Shown here piece after piece: positions 27,798-36,406 of a DNA stretch of 64,000 nucleotides. Below the pieces are notes generated by a model, which was given only the letters and a program-made list of their open reading frames with translations, was not told the DNA's origin and searched no databases. The DNA lies in assembly GCF_002563775.1 (NCBI RefSeq), contig NZ_PDJO01000001.1:1-64000 (forward strand), in the 5' to 3' direction. This DNA is from Thioclava sp. ES.031. GTDB taxonomy: Bacteria > Pseudomonadota > Alphaproteobacteria > Rhodobacterales > Rhodobacteraceae. The first letter of the stretch is position 1; the number at the start of each line of letters is the position of its first letter. The position numbers and the translations under genes are program-made.

Positions 27798-28639
27798 TCC
27801 TCATCTTCGGACAGACCGGTCAAGTCGCGCAGGAACTACAGCGCCTCGCGCCAGATGCGGCGTTTTTAGGCCGGAATAGGGTCGATTTGAGCGACCCTGA
27901 CGCCGCCGCACAGGCGATCCGGGAGGCCAAGCCCGAGGCCGTGATCAACGCCGCGGCCTATACGGCTGTCGACAAAGCTGAAGAAGAAGAGGCGCTCGCC
28001 CAGGTGGTCAACGGTGCGGCTCCCGCTGCTATGGCCGAAGCCTGCCGCGACCTCGGCATCCCCTTCGTTCACATCTCCACCGATTACGTCTTCGACGGCT
28101 CGGGCGATGCGCCGTTCAAACCCACCGACCCGACCGGCCCGCTGGGCGCCTATGGCCGCACCAAGCTTGCGGGTGAACAGGTGATCCGGGCGACGGGCGG
28201 TCCCTTCGCCATCCTGCGCACCAGCTGGGTCTTCTCGTCCCATCGTGGGAATTTCGTGAAGACGATGCTGCGCCTGTCGGAAAACCGCGATCACCTGACG
28301 ATCGTCGCCGACCAGATCGGTGGACCGACACCGGCCAAGGCCATCGCCGAGGCTTGCCTGACGATAGCGACGCAGTTGCAGCGTGCGCCCGAGAAGAGCG
28401 GCGTTTACCATTTCTCAGGCTCTCCCGATGTAAGCTGGGCAGGCTTCGCGCGGGAGATCTTCGCGCGGGCCGGGCGCGGCGTGACGGTGGAGGATATTCC
28501 CACCGCCGATTATCCGACGCCTGCGAAACGACCGCTCAATTCGCGGCTCGACTGCAGCGATCTGGCCGTGTTCGGCCTGAACAGACCCGATTGGAGATCG
28601 GGATTGGACGAGGTTTTGACCGAATTGGGGGCGAAGTGA
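27794..28639 (+). CDS. rfbD: dTDP-4-dehydrorhamnose reductase
   Basis: Final step giving dTDP-L-rhamnose. The start [18 protein letters not shown] is the NADPH turn. [24 protein letters not shown], and [11 protein letters not shown] with YxxxK are typical. 281 residues. The ATG lies inside the rfbB stop region and the stop shares one base with the rfbA ATG. Confidence 0.96.
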   Translation: MILIFGQTGQVAQELQRLAPDAAFLGRNRVDLSDPDAAAQAIREAKPEAVINAAAYTAVDKAEEEEALAQVVNGAAPAAMAEACRDLGIPFVHISTDYVFDGSGDAPFKPTDPTGPLGAYGRTKLAGEQVIRATGGPFAILRTSWVFSSHRGNFVKTMLRLSENRDHLTIVADQIGGPTPAKAIAEACLTIATQLQRAPEKSGVYHFSGSPDVSWAGFAREIFARAGRGVTVEDIPTADYPTPAKRPLNSRLDCSDLAVFGLNRPDWRSGLDEVLTELGAK

Positions 28640-29505
28640 TGCGCAAGGGGATCATTCTGGCGGGCGGCTCGGGCACGCGGCTCTATCCGATCACGATGGG
28701 CGTCTCGAAGCAGCTTCTGCCGGTCTATGACAAGCCGATGATTTACTATCCGCTCACCACGCTGATGCTAGCCGGTATCCGCGAGATCGCGGTGATCACC
28801 ACGCCGCATGATCAGGAGCAGTTCATCCGCACGCTCGGCGATGGCAGCCAATGGGGGCTGAGCCTGACCTATATCACGCAGCCCTCGCCCGACGGTCTGG
28901 CGCAGGCCTATCTGCTGGCCGAGGAGTTCCTTGCGGGCGCGCCTTCGGCGATGGTTCTGGGCGACAACATCTTCTTCGGCGCGGGTCTCGGCGAGATCCT
29001 GAAAGCGGCGAATGCGACCACAGGCGGCGGCACCGTCTTCGGCTACCGCGTCCGCGACCCCGAACGCTACGGCGTGGTGGATTTCGACGAGAGCGGCACC
29101 GTGCGCGCGATCATCGAGAAGCCCGAAGTGCCGCCCTCGCAATTCGCGGTCACCGGGCTCTACTTCCTCGATGAAACTGCGCCGGACCGGGCGAAGACGA
29201 TCACGCCTTCCGCCCGTGGCGAGTTGGAGATCACGTCTCTTCTCGAAACCTACCTGCATGACGGCGCGCTCTCGGTCACCCAGATGGGCCGCGGCTTTGC
29301 CTGGCTCGACACCGGAACGCATGGCAGCCTGCTCGATGCGGGGAATTTCGTGCGCACGCTGGAAGAGCGGCAGGGACTACAAAGCGGCTCGCCCGACGAG
29401 ATCGCCTTCGAGAAAGGCTGGATCAGTGCCGACGCACTGGCCGACCGGGCGAAGAAATTCGGCAAGAACAGCTATGGTGAGTACCTGCTGCGCCTGATCG
29501 AGTAA
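28639..29505 (+). CDS. rfbA: Glucose-1-phosphate thymidylyltransferase
   Basis: Makes dTDP-glucose, the first step of dTDP-rhamnose synthesis. Motifs are [42 protein letters not shown] and FAWLDTGTH. 288 residues. The position behind rfbD completes the four-gene pathway; product rhamnose is likely for an O-antigen or capsule. Confidence 0.97.
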   Translation: MRKGIILAGGSGTRLYPITMGVSKQLLPVYDKPMIYYPLTTLMLAGIREIAVITTPHDQEQFIRTLGDGSQWGLSLTYITQPSPDGLAQAYLLAEEFLAGAPSAMVLGDNIFFGAGLGEILKAANATTGGGTVFGYRVRDPERYGVVDFDESGTVRAIIEKPEVPPSQFAVTGLYFLDETAPDRAKTITPSARGELEITSLLETYLHDGALSVTQMGRGFAWLDTGTHGSLLDAGNFVRTLEERQGLQSGSPDEIAFEKGWISADALADRAKKFGKNSYGEYLLRLIE

Positions 29506-29511
29506 GCGACC

Positions 29512-30420
29512 GTGGCGCGGGTGACGATCCTGATGGCGACACGCGATCCGGGTCCGGAGCTGCGCGATCAACTGGAAAGCCTCGCGGCGCAAACCCATCG
29601 GGATTGGCTGTTGATCGTAGGTGACGACAGCCAAAGCGACGTCGCGCGCGACCTATTCGCTGAGTTCGCGCGCAGCCATGATGTGCAGATCGTGAGAGGT
29701 CCGCGGACCAGCGCGGGAGGAAATTTCCTGTCTCTGCTGCGGGGGATCGACAGCGGGCAGCAGGATTTCATCGCCTTTTGCGATCAAGATGATGTCTGGC
29801 TGCCGGATCGTCTCGCGCGCGGGATTTCCAGTTTGGGCGAAGGGGAAGCTGCGCTTTATTGCAGCCGGACTTGGGTCTGCAACGCTGATCTGGAGGACAA
29901 GCGCCTTTCCATCCGACACACCCGCCCGCCGTCGTTCCGCAATGCACTGGTGCAGAATATCGCGGCGGGAAACACCATTCTCCTGAACCCGGCCGGGGCC
30001 GAACTCGCCATCTCTGCGGCGCGCGAATTGCAGGCCGCGCCGCGTCATGACTGGTGGCTCTATCAGCTGTTCACCGGGTGCGGCGCGCGGGTCACCAATG
30101 ATGCGGAGCCCACGGTTCTCTACCGCCAACACGGGGGCAACGCGGAAGGGGCGAATGTCAAAATGCGCGCCAAGATCTCGCGACTCGGGCGCATGCTGTC
30201 CGGCGATTGGCGGTGCTGGATTGACGAGCAATGTGCAGCGCTCACTGCATCGGCGCATCGGTTCACGCCCGAGAACCGGGCCATTTTCGATCGCTTTGTT
30301 AGGATGCGCGAAGCGGCGTTTGCGACCCGTCTGAAAGAATTCGCCCGGCTGAGGCTCTATCGCCAAAGCCGGGCGGCAACGCTTGTCCTTTGGATCGGGG
30401 CCGTGTTTCGGCGGATTTAG
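29512..30420 (+). CDS. Family-2 glycosyltransferase (likely rhamnosyl- or related transferase)
   Basis: A GT-A-fold enzyme. It has the N-terminal VTILMATRDPGPELRDQLES, the nucleotide-binding LLIVGDDSQSD, and a metal site FIAFCDQDDVWLPDRL. AAPRHDWWLYQLF and an acceptor-side region complete about 230 residues; the C-terminal 70 residues are helical. The GTG at 29512 is the start, six bases after rfbA, so it belongs to the operon. Use of dTDP-rhamnose is an inference from the neighbours. The 3' end converges with chrR. Confidence 0.85.
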   Translation: MARVTILMATRDPGPELRDQLESLAAQTHRDWLLIVGDDSQSDVARDLFAEFARSHDVQIVRGPRTSAGGNFLSLLRGIDSGQQDFIAFCDQDDVWLPDRLARGISSLGEGEAALYCSRTWVCNADLEDKRLSIRHTRPPSFRNALVQNIAAGNTILLNPAGAELAISAARELQAAPRHDWWLYQLFTGCGARVTNDAEPTVLYRQHGGNAEGANVKMRAKISRLGRMLSGDWRCWIDEQCAALTASAHRFTPENRAIFDRFVRMREAAFATRLKEFARLRLYRQSRAATLVLWIGAVFRRI

Positions 30421-30424
30421 GGTC

Positions 30425-31063
30425 TTAAATCCGGAAGATCGGCTGCAGCAAGCGCGGCAGAAGACCCTTGAACTTCAGCGGCGCATCGGTGGCGGCGAGG
30501 CAGATGCAGACATCCTCCATCCCCGCGATCGGCGTGTGATCGAGATCGTCATCCGCCACTTCCACATCGCCGACGCCAAAGCGCCCGGTCTCGTCCGAGA
30601 AGGACCCCTGCAACACGAGCGTCAATTCGAGCCCGCCATGCGTGTGATCCGGCACCGCCATCCCCGGCGGAATATACAGAAGTCGGGCCGACCCTTCTTT
30701 GTCCTCGCTCAGAATGGCCTGCTTGATGCCGCCGCCCAAGGCCCGCCAGCGCGGACTGTCGGCGCCCATCGCCTCGACCACAGCCCCCGGATAGATCCCG
30801 GCGCGCGCGGGTTGCTCAGCGACGATCACATCGTCGTCGTCCAACCCGTCAAACACACGTCGCCGCAAATCGTCGCTGGGGGCCATGCCTTTCAAGTCAT
30901 CCAGAACCAGCCCGCCCGCCAGTTCCTCTGCTTCGAGCCGTGCGCGACACTCGTCGCACTGGCTCACATGCGCCGCCACGACCAGCGAAAACGCATGACC
31001 CAGCGAGCCGGTCGCGTAGGACCGAACCAACCAATCGGGCAAGTGATGCGTAATCTCGGTCAT
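30425..31063 (-). CDS. chrR: ChrR-family zinc anti-sigma factor with C-terminal cupin
   Basis: In Rhodobacter sphaeroides ChrR holds sigmaE (RpoE) until singlet oxygen is present. The N-terminal anti-sigma domain has MTEITHHLPD with a candidate zinc His near residue 6. The motif AAHVSQCDEC gives the HxxxCxxC ligands (His32, Cys36, Cys39). A cupin domain follows (about 85-195), with VPDHTHGGLELTLVLQGSF carrying metal-type His and Glu residues, as in ChrR. 212 residues. Its ATG overlaps the rpoE stop by four bases, so rpoE-chrR is one operon. Confidence 0.92.
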   Translation of the reverse strand: MTEITHHLPDWLVRSYATGSLGHAFSLVVAAHVSQCDECRARLEAEELAGGLVLDDLKGMAPSDDLRRRVFDGLDDDDVIVAEQPARAGIYPGAVVEAMGADSPRWRALGGGIKQAILSEDKEGSARLLYIPPGMAVPDHTHGGLELTLVLQGSFSDETGRFGVGDVEVADDDLDHTPIAGMEDVCICLAATDAPLKFKGLLPRLLQPIFRI

Positions 31064-31647
31064 TCTTCTCTCAGATCCCTTAACTCGTGTCTAAGCTTCT
31101 CCAGCGCCAGCCGGATCCGCGATTTAATCGTCCCAAGGGCGAGACCCGTCGCCTCGCGTATTTCGGCCTGTGTGAGTTCGCCCACATAGGCCCGCTCGAT
31201 GATCTCGCGCTGCGCTTCCGGCAGCGCCTCGATCGCTTCGCGCAGCTGCGCCGCTTCCTGTTCCAGCCCGATCGCCGCATCGGCCTCGCGGGTTTCCCGC
31301 GTCTCGGCCTCGGCGATCAGCTCGTCTGGAACGGGCCGAGGCCGTCTTCGGATCACATCAATCTGCCGATTGCGTGCAATCCGGTAAATCCATGCCGAGG
31401 CGCGTGCCCGCGTCTCGTCGTAAAGATGTGCCTTCCGCCAGATCGTGAGCATCACGTCCTGAACTACATCCTCTGCCGCCGCCTGCGTCATGCCGGAGCG
31501 AACCAGCATCCCCTTCAGTCGCGGCGAGAAGTGATCATAGAGCCGCGCGAAGGCCAGTTTGTCACGCTTGTCGCGAACGGCGACGAGCCAATCGGTCTGC
31601 TCGCAAGCCGCCTCGGGCGTCGGTTTCGCTGATTTCCTGTCGTCCAT
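31060..31647 (-). CDS. rpoE: ECF sigma factor RpoE (ECF11, singlet-oxygen response type)
   Basis: A group-IV sigma factor of 195 residues. Region 2 includes ARLYDHFSPRLKGMLVRSGM and AEDVVQDVMLTIWRKAHLYD. Region 4 includes LPEAQREIIERAYVGELTQA and LALGTIKSRIRLALEKLRH. The ATG at 31647 behind GGGAAGAG is preferred over an upstream in-frame ATG at 31791, which overlaps the promoter region. Association with ChrR marks it as the sigmaE that responds to singlet oxygen in phototrophic relatives. It diverges from the lipid-modification operon. Confidence 0.92.
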   Translation of the reverse strand: MDDRKSAKPTPEAACEQTDWLVAVRDKRDKLAFARLYDHFSPRLKGMLVRSGMTQAAAEDVVQDVMLTIWRKAHLYDETRARASAWIYRIARNRQIDVIRRRPRPVPDELIAEAETRETREADAAIGLEQEAAQLREAIEALPEAQREIIERAYVGELTQAEIREATGLALGTIKSRIRLALEKLRHELRDLREE

Positions 31648-31734
31648 TCTCTTCCCGGCAAAGGCCTGACCCGCCGCGATTGGCGGGGTCCCTGTGGTGT
31701 CGAAGTTGATGGTCGCATCTCTCAGCATGTGACC

Positions 31735-31762
31735 GATACGCAGCTTATGAGATAGTGGTTCA
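31735..31762 (-). promoter_or_regulatory. Candidate sigmaE-type promoter for rpoE-chrR
   Basis: Read on the minus strand, TGAACC is followed by 16 bases and CGTATC. Its layout resembles the plus-strand TGATCC-16-CGTTAC on the other side of the same gap, which would suit autoregulation. Sequence resemblance only. Confidence 0.45.
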
Positions 31763-31783
31763 CATGCGATGCGAAAAAACTTC

Positions 31784-31811
31784 TGATCCAAACGGTAATA
31801 TGCACCGTTAC
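31784..31811 (+). promoter_or_regulatory. Candidate sigmaE-type promoter for the lipid-modification operon
   Basis: TGATCC (31784-31789), 16 bases, then CGTTAC (31806-31811). TGATCC is the recalled -35 of Rhodobacter sigmaE promoters. It lies 26 bases before the flavoprotein ATG, so the leader would be short. Confidence 0.5.
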
Positions 31812-31837
31812 GCCTTCAAGAGTTTGGGAGAATTCGA

Positions 31838-33148
31838 ATGTCATTTGATGCCCTGCATCCACATGCGCAACGCATCGCGATCATCGGATCCGGGATTTCC
31901 GGCCTGGCGGCGGCGTGGCAACTCGCCCCGCATAATCGCGTCACCATCTATGAGGCGGAGACGCGGCTTGGGGGGCATTCGCGCACGATCACGGCGGGGC
32001 GCAACGGCGATCAGCCGGTCGATACTGGCTTCATCGTGTTCAATTACGCGAATTATCCGCATCTGACTCGCCTGTTCTCCGAGCTCGACGTGCCGGTCGA
32101 GAAATCCGATATGAGCTTTGGCGTGACGATCGATCAGGGCCGGATCGAATATGCTCTGCGCGACCTGAACAGCCTTGTTGCGCAGAAGCGGAACCTCGCC
32201 CGGCCGGGCTTTCTGCGCATGGTCGCGGATATCGCGAAGTTCAACGCCAAGGCCGTCTCTGTCGCGCAAAGCGATGAGGTGACGATTGATGGCCTTCTGG
32301 ATGAGTTGAACCTGGGCGAGTGGTTCCGGCGCTATTACCTGCTGCCGATCTGCGGGGCGATCTGGTCCACGCCCGCCGATCAGATCGGCGCGTTCCCCGC
32401 GAAAAGCTTGCTCCGTTTCTACGAGAACCACGCATTGTTGTCGGCGACCGGTCAGCATCAATGGTGGACGGTCTCGGGTGGATCAATTGAATATGTGAAG
32501 CGGCTGGAGGCCGCCCTGCGCCTGCGCGGCGTCGAATTCCGCACCGGCACCCCGGTCACCACGATCGAGCGGCAGCGCAATTCAGTCACTATTTCGGCGG
32601 AAAAGGCTCTTCCGGATCAGTTCGACCAGGTCATCATCGCCACCCATTCCGATCAGGCGCTCAAGCTGCTGGCCAAGCCGACCTCGCAGGAACACGCGGC
32701 GCTTTCGGCGGTCCGCTATCAGCCCAACGACGTCTATCTGCATCGCGACGCGGCGCAGATGCCGCGCCGACGCGCTTGCTGGTCGAGCTGGGTCTATCAG
32801 GCGCAGACCCGCGCGAATGAGACGCGTCTTGGCGTGACCTATTGGATGAACAAGCTGCAGAACATTCGCGAGAGCGATCCGCTATTCGTCACGCTGAACC
32901 CCGACGCGCCGATTGCCGAGGAGACGATCTACGATCACGAGGTCTTCTGGCACCCGGTCTTCGATCGCGCGGCGCTGCGGGCGCAGGGCGAAATTCAGTC
33001 GATACAGGGTCTGAATCGGACGTGGTTCGCCGGCGCGTGGCTCCGTCATGGTTTCCACGAGGATGGGTTCGCTTCGGCGGTTCGTGTCGCGCGCGAGCTT
33101 AACCGCGGGGCGCAGCCGCAGATCGACTTCGAAAAGGTGCCCGCATGA
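31838..33148 (+). CDS. FAD-dependent amine-oxidase-like protein (COG2907)
   Basis: A flavoprotein of 436 residues. The FAD turn IAIIGSGISGLAAAWQLA lies near residues 10-27, and the ribose-binding Glu is in TIYEAETRLGGHSRTI. The C-terminal FAGAWLRHGFHEDGFASAVR binds FAD. It belongs to the desaturase/oxidase-like group that co-occurs with cyclopropane-fatty-acid-synthase-like genes. In R. sphaeroides a gene of this group has been tied, as I recall, to furan-fatty-acid formation under sigmaE. It starts a four-gene operon with ATGA overlaps, behind GGGAG. Confidence 0.85.
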   Translation: MSFDALHPHAQRIAIIGSGISGLAAAWQLAPHNRVTIYEAETRLGGHSRTITAGRNGDQPVDTGFIVFNYANYPHLTRLFSELDVPVEKSDMSFGVTIDQGRIEYALRDLNSLVAQKRNLARPGFLRMVADIAKFNAKAVSVAQSDEVTIDGLLDELNLGEWFRRYYLLPICGAIWSTPADQIGAFPAKSLLRFYENHALLSATGQHQWWTVSGGSIEYVKRLEAALRLRGVEFRTGTPVTTIERQRNSVTISAEKALPDQFDQVIIATHSDQALKLLAKPTSQEHAALSAVRYQPNDVYLHRDAAQMPRRRACWSSWVYQAQTRANETRLGVTYWMNKLQNIRESDPLFVTLNPDAPIAEETIYDHEVFWHPVFDRAALRAQGEIQSIQGLNRTWFAGAWLRHGFHEDGFASAVRVARELNRGAQPQIDFEKVPA

Positions 33149-33897
33149 GTGGTGAGTTTTGCCCCGGTCATACGGTTCATGCCCGGCGGGGCGCGATTTC
33201 CCACCAGTTCCGCTATCACGTCGATTACGTGATGATCGACCCCGACGCGCCGGGTCCGTGGCCCCGGATTTTCTCGCGTCGCGGGCGTAACCTCGCGACG
33301 GTGCATGACAAGGATTACGGCGGCGCTCCCGGTCGCGGCGCGGGGGCCGCGTGGGTCCGCAAGCAGCTCTCGCGTCACGCTGCGCCAGAGATCGCGCGGC
33401 TGCGGCTTCTGACACAGCCGAAGATCCTCGGGGCCGGGTTCAACCCGGTGAATTTCTGGCTGGCCTATGACGCGCAAGACGACCTGCGTGCCGTGATCGC
33501 TGAGGTGAACAATACCTTCGGCGATCGGCACTCTTATCTTTGTGCCACCCCCAATTTCGACCCTATTTCAGCAGAAACCGAGCTTCACGCCGCGAAAATC
33601 TTCTACGTCTCCCCGTTCCAGACCATTGCCGGGGAGTATCGTTTCCGCTTCGACATCGGAGCCGAGCACATCCGCATTCGCATCGATCACCGCAATGGCG
33701 AGGAGGGCGTCGTCGCGACCCTCGCGACGCAGCGCCGCAAACTGACTTCGGCGGCGCTTCTCGGTATGGCGCTGCGCCGTCCGCTCACCCCAATCCGTAC
33801 ACTCGGCCTGATCTACTGGCAGGCCCTGCGGCTCAAGCTCAAAGGCGCCCGCTACCTGTCGCGGCCCACACCCCCCAGCGAGGAGATCAGCCAATGA
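33145..33897 (+). CDS. DUF1365 family protein
   Basis: DUF1365 proteins are found between COG2907 flavoproteins and cyclopropane-fatty-acid-synthase-like enzymes, and their reaction is not known to me. Family features visible are GHTVHARRGAISHQFRYHVD, LTQPKILGAGFNPVNFWLAY, EVNNTFGDRHSYL and KIFYVSPFQTIAGEYRFRF. 250 residues. Its ATG overlaps the flavoprotein stop, and its stop overlaps the next ATG. Confidence 0.85.
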   Translation: MSGEFCPGHTVHARRGAISHQFRYHVDYVMIDPDAPGPWPRIFSRRGRNLATVHDKDYGGAPGRGAGAAWVRKQLSRHAAPEIARLRLLTQPKILGAGFNPVNFWLAYDAQDDLRAVIAEVNNTFGDRHSYLCATPNFDPISAETELHAAKIFYVSPFQTIAGEYRFRFDIGAEHIRIRIDHRNGEEGVVATLATQRRKLTSAALLGMALRRPLTPIRTLGLIYWQALRLKLKGARYLSRPTPPSEEISQ

Positions 33898-35060
33898 TGC
33901 CTTTCCTGACCAACCGCATCCGCAGCGAATTCCTCGCGACCTGCGAGAAGATCGAGCATGGGACGCTCTATCTGCGCCTGCCCGATGGTGCCGTGCGCCG
34001 CTTCGGTCGCGGAGAGCCGCAGGCCGACATGGAAATCTGCGACTGGCAAGCCGTGGTGGCGATGGCGTCTCGCGGCGATGTCGGGCTGGGTGAGGCCTAT
34101 ATCGCGGGGTTGTGGGAGACGTCCTCGATCGAGGCGCTTCTCTCGCTTGCGCTGAAAAACCTCAAGGTCGTCGACGGTTATGCCTATGCGGGCTTCTGGT
34201 CGAACCTGAAGTTCCGCCTGATCGACCGGCTGATGCGGGCCAATTCGCTGCGCGGCGCGTCGCGCAACATCCGGGCGCATTACGACGTGGGGAACGAGTT
34301 CTACCAGCTCTGGCTCGACGAGGGGATGAGCTACTCCTCTGCGCTGTTCGCGCCGGGGGATAACGATCTGCACCGGGCGCAGAACCGCAAGCTCGACCGC
34401 ATTCTCGACCAGATGGGCGACGGGGAGCAGGTGCTGGAAATCGGTTGCGGCTGGGGCCATTTCGCCGAACGCGCGGCCGAGCAGGGGCGTCGCGTCACCG
34501 GGATCACGATCTCGCCCAGCCAGAAAGGCTATGCCGATGCGCGGCTCGACGGGCGGGCCGATATCCGGCTGCAGGACTATCGCCACACGCCGGGAAAATT
34601 CGACCATATCGTCTCGATCGAGATGATCGAAGCGGTCGGCGAGCGCTATTGGCCGAACTATTTCCAAACCGTGAAAGATCGCTTGGCGGAGGGCGGTTCT
34701 GCGATGATTCAGGCCATAACAGTGTCTGATTCCTACTTTCCGAAGTATCGCGAGACCTCCGATTTCATCCGGCAATACACCTTCCCGGGTGGCATGCTTC
34801 TGTCCGATGGGGTGATCCGCGATCAGGCGGCGAAGGCCGGGCTGGCGGTGAAGGAAAGCTTCGCCTTCGGGCAGGACTATGCCGAGACCTGCCGGCAATG
34901 GGCCACCCGTTTGAAAGAGCGCAGCGCGCGGGCCACCGAGCTTGGCTTCGGGCCAGAGTTCCTGCGCAACTGGACCTATTATCTCGAAGCCTGCGCGGCG
35001 GCATTCGCGGTCGGCCATACCGATGTGGTGCAGGTCCAACTGGCACATGCGAGGGCGTAA
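33894..35060 (+). CDS. Cyclopropane-fatty-acid-synthase-like methyltransferase
   Basis: Transfers a methyl or methylene from S-adenosylmethionine onto unsaturated acyl chains of phospholipids. The motif NIRAHYDVGNEFYQLWLDEG near 126-145 and the SAM-binding VLEIGCGWGHFAERAAEQG near 180-198 are typical, followed by HIVSIEMIEAVGERYW and FIRQYTFPGGMLLS. 388 residues, usual for CfaA. The ATG at 33894 behind GGAG overlaps the DUF1365 stop. The operon suggests sigmaE-linked repair or remodelling of membrane lipids; R. sphaeroides sigmaE controls a homolog. Confidence 0.9.
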   Translation: MMPFLTNRIRSEFLATCEKIEHGTLYLRLPDGAVRRFGRGEPQADMEICDWQAVVAMASRGDVGLGEAYIAGLWETSSIEALLSLALKNLKVVDGYAYAGFWSNLKFRLIDRLMRANSLRGASRNIRAHYDVGNEFYQLWLDEGMSYSSALFAPGDNDLHRAQNRKLDRILDQMGDGEQVLEIGCGWGHFAERAAEQGRRVTGITISPSQKGYADARLDGRADIRLQDYRHTPGKFDHIVSIEMIEAVGERYWPNYFQTVKDRLAEGGSAMIQAITVSDSYFPKYRETSDFIRQYTFPGGMLLSDGVIRDQAAKAGLAVKESFAFGQDYAETCRQWATRLKERSARATELGFGPEFLRNWTYYLEACAAAFAVGHTDVVQVQLAHARA

Positions 35061-35061
35061 C

Positions 35062-35628
35062 ATGATGTTAAAATTGCTTTTCACCCTCGCGGTTCTGATC
35101 CTGGCGGCTCTCTTGATCCGGCATTTCTTCTTCTCTTTCCCGGCGCAAAAGTCTGCGGATTACGCGGCCGAGAGCCCGGAATTCGACATTCGCCGGGCGT
35201 TCGAGGGCCCCGTCGAGGCGCATGGCATGATCTACGGCCCCGACGGTCGCGTCACCTCGCGCTTCCGTGCCGTGATGACCGGGCGGTTCACCAATGAGGG
35301 GGGCGTGATCGAGGAGGAGTTCGAATATGCCTCCGGTCGGCGACAGAGCCGCGCCTGGAATATCCAGTTCGGGCCGAATGGCGAGATCAGCTCGACCGCC
35401 GACGATATCGAAGGGCGCGCCGAGATGGAGCAGTCGGGCAATGCGCTGCGGATGCGCTATCGGCTGCGGCTGCCCGAGGATGCGGGCGGCCACGTGCTCG
35501 ACGTGACCGACTGGATCTACCTGATGCCGGACGGGACGCTGCTGAACCGGTCGCAGATGCGCAAATTCGGGATCAAGGTGGCGGAGCTGTTCGCCGTCAT
35601 GCGCCCGATGACCGAACCGGCCGAGTGA
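35062..35628 (+). CDS. DUF3833-family lipoprotein-like protein
   Basis: 188 residues with an N-terminal hydrophobic anchor MLKLLFTLAVLILAALLIRH and a soluble beta-rich domain (FEGPVEAHGMIYGPDGRVTS, DWIYLMPDGTLLNRSQMRKF). These features match the DUF3833 proteins encoded with CFA-like genes. No lipobox Cys is seen, so it is probably tethered by its helix. The ATG (or a second ATG three bases on) follows the CFA gene directly. It ends the operon and converges with mtgA without a gap. Function unknown. Confidence 0.75.
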   Translation: MMLKLLFTLAVLILAALLIRHFFFSFPAQKSADYAAESPEFDIRRAFEGPVEAHGMIYGPDGRVTSRFRAVMTGRFTNEGGVIEEEFEYASGRRQSRAWNIQFGPNGEISSTADDIEGRAEMEQSGNALRMRYRLRLPEDAGGHVLDVTDWIYLMPDGTLLNRSQMRKFGIKVAELFAVMRPMTEPAE

Positions 35629-36375
35629 TCACTCGAAGCAGCTTGCGCGCCCGTCTTTCTGAATCGTCGCCGCGCCGTCCATGATCGACTGCGCGCGGCG
35701 CGACAGGAAGCTGCCGGGCTTCGCCGCCGAACGGTCCTTCGGGTCCGGCAGGACGCCAGCGATCAGAGCGGATTGGCGGGCGCTCAACTTGTCGGGCGTG
35801 GTGCGGAAATAGCGATGCGCGGCGGCATCGACGCCAAACGCGCCTTCGTCGAATTCAGCGACGTTAAGATAGATTTCCAAAATCCGCTTCTTGCCCCAGA
35901 TCGCCTCGGCCAGCGGCGTCATCGACGCCTCAAGCGCCTTGCGCAGCCAGTTTCGACCCTGCCAGAGGAACACGTTCTTCACGGTCTGCTGCGTGATCGT
36001 CGAGGCGCCGCGATTGGCGCCATCGTCGATTGCCTTGCGGATCGCGCGCATGTCGAAGCCCCAGTGGTTGCAGAAATTCGCATCCTCCGCCGCGACGACG
36101 GAGCGCGCGAACACGGGCGCGATATCCTCGATCGGCACCCATTTCTGATCGACTGCGCCAAGACGCTGGCGTTCGCTCCACATCGTCCAGGTGGTCGGCG
36201 GATTAACGAACTTGAACAGGACCATCAGCACAAGCACCAGCGCAACGAGCCCCATCACGCCCCGCAGCGCCCATTTCAGGGCGGTGCGGAAAGGCGCGCG
36301 CATGCTGCTGGAAACGCTCGATTTCGTGCTGCGTTTGGCGGGTTTGCGGCCCGGTTTTTTCTTGCTCTTAGCCAT
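35629..36375 (-). CDS. mtgA: Monofunctional biosynthetic peptidoglycan transglycosylase
   Basis: A GT51 enzyme that polymerises lipid II into glycan strands. A Lys/Arg-rich cytoplasmic start MAKSKKKPGRKPAKRSTKSS is followed by one membrane helix (WALRGVMGLVALVLVLMVLF). The GT51 motifs are EDANFCNHWGFD, GASTITQQTVKNVFLW and KKRILEIYLNVAEF. 248 residues. The ATG at 36375 is chosen; an upstream start adds 21 residues of unlikely sequence. Confidence 0.95.
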   Translation of the reverse strand: MAKSKKKPGRKPAKRSTKSSVSSSMRAPFRTALKWALRGVMGLVALVLVLMVLFKFVNPPTTWTMWSERQRLGAVDQKWVPIEDIAPVFARSVVAAEDANFCNHWGFDMRAIRKAIDDGANRGASTITQQTVKNVFLWQGRNWLRKALEASMTPLAEAIWGKKRILEIYLNVAEFDEGAFGVDAAAHRYFRTTPDKLSARQSALIAGVLPDPKDRSAAKPGSFLSRRAQSIMDGAATIQKDGRASCFE

Positions 36376-36406
36376 GTGCGTATAAGTCACAGCGCGCCCC
36401 GAGGGG

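Noticed and set aside
26015..30420. tRNA-Pro as the integration site of a genomic island carrying the rfb genes
   Set aside because: No integrase, no repeat of the tRNA 3' end downstream, and no change in composition was seen by eye.
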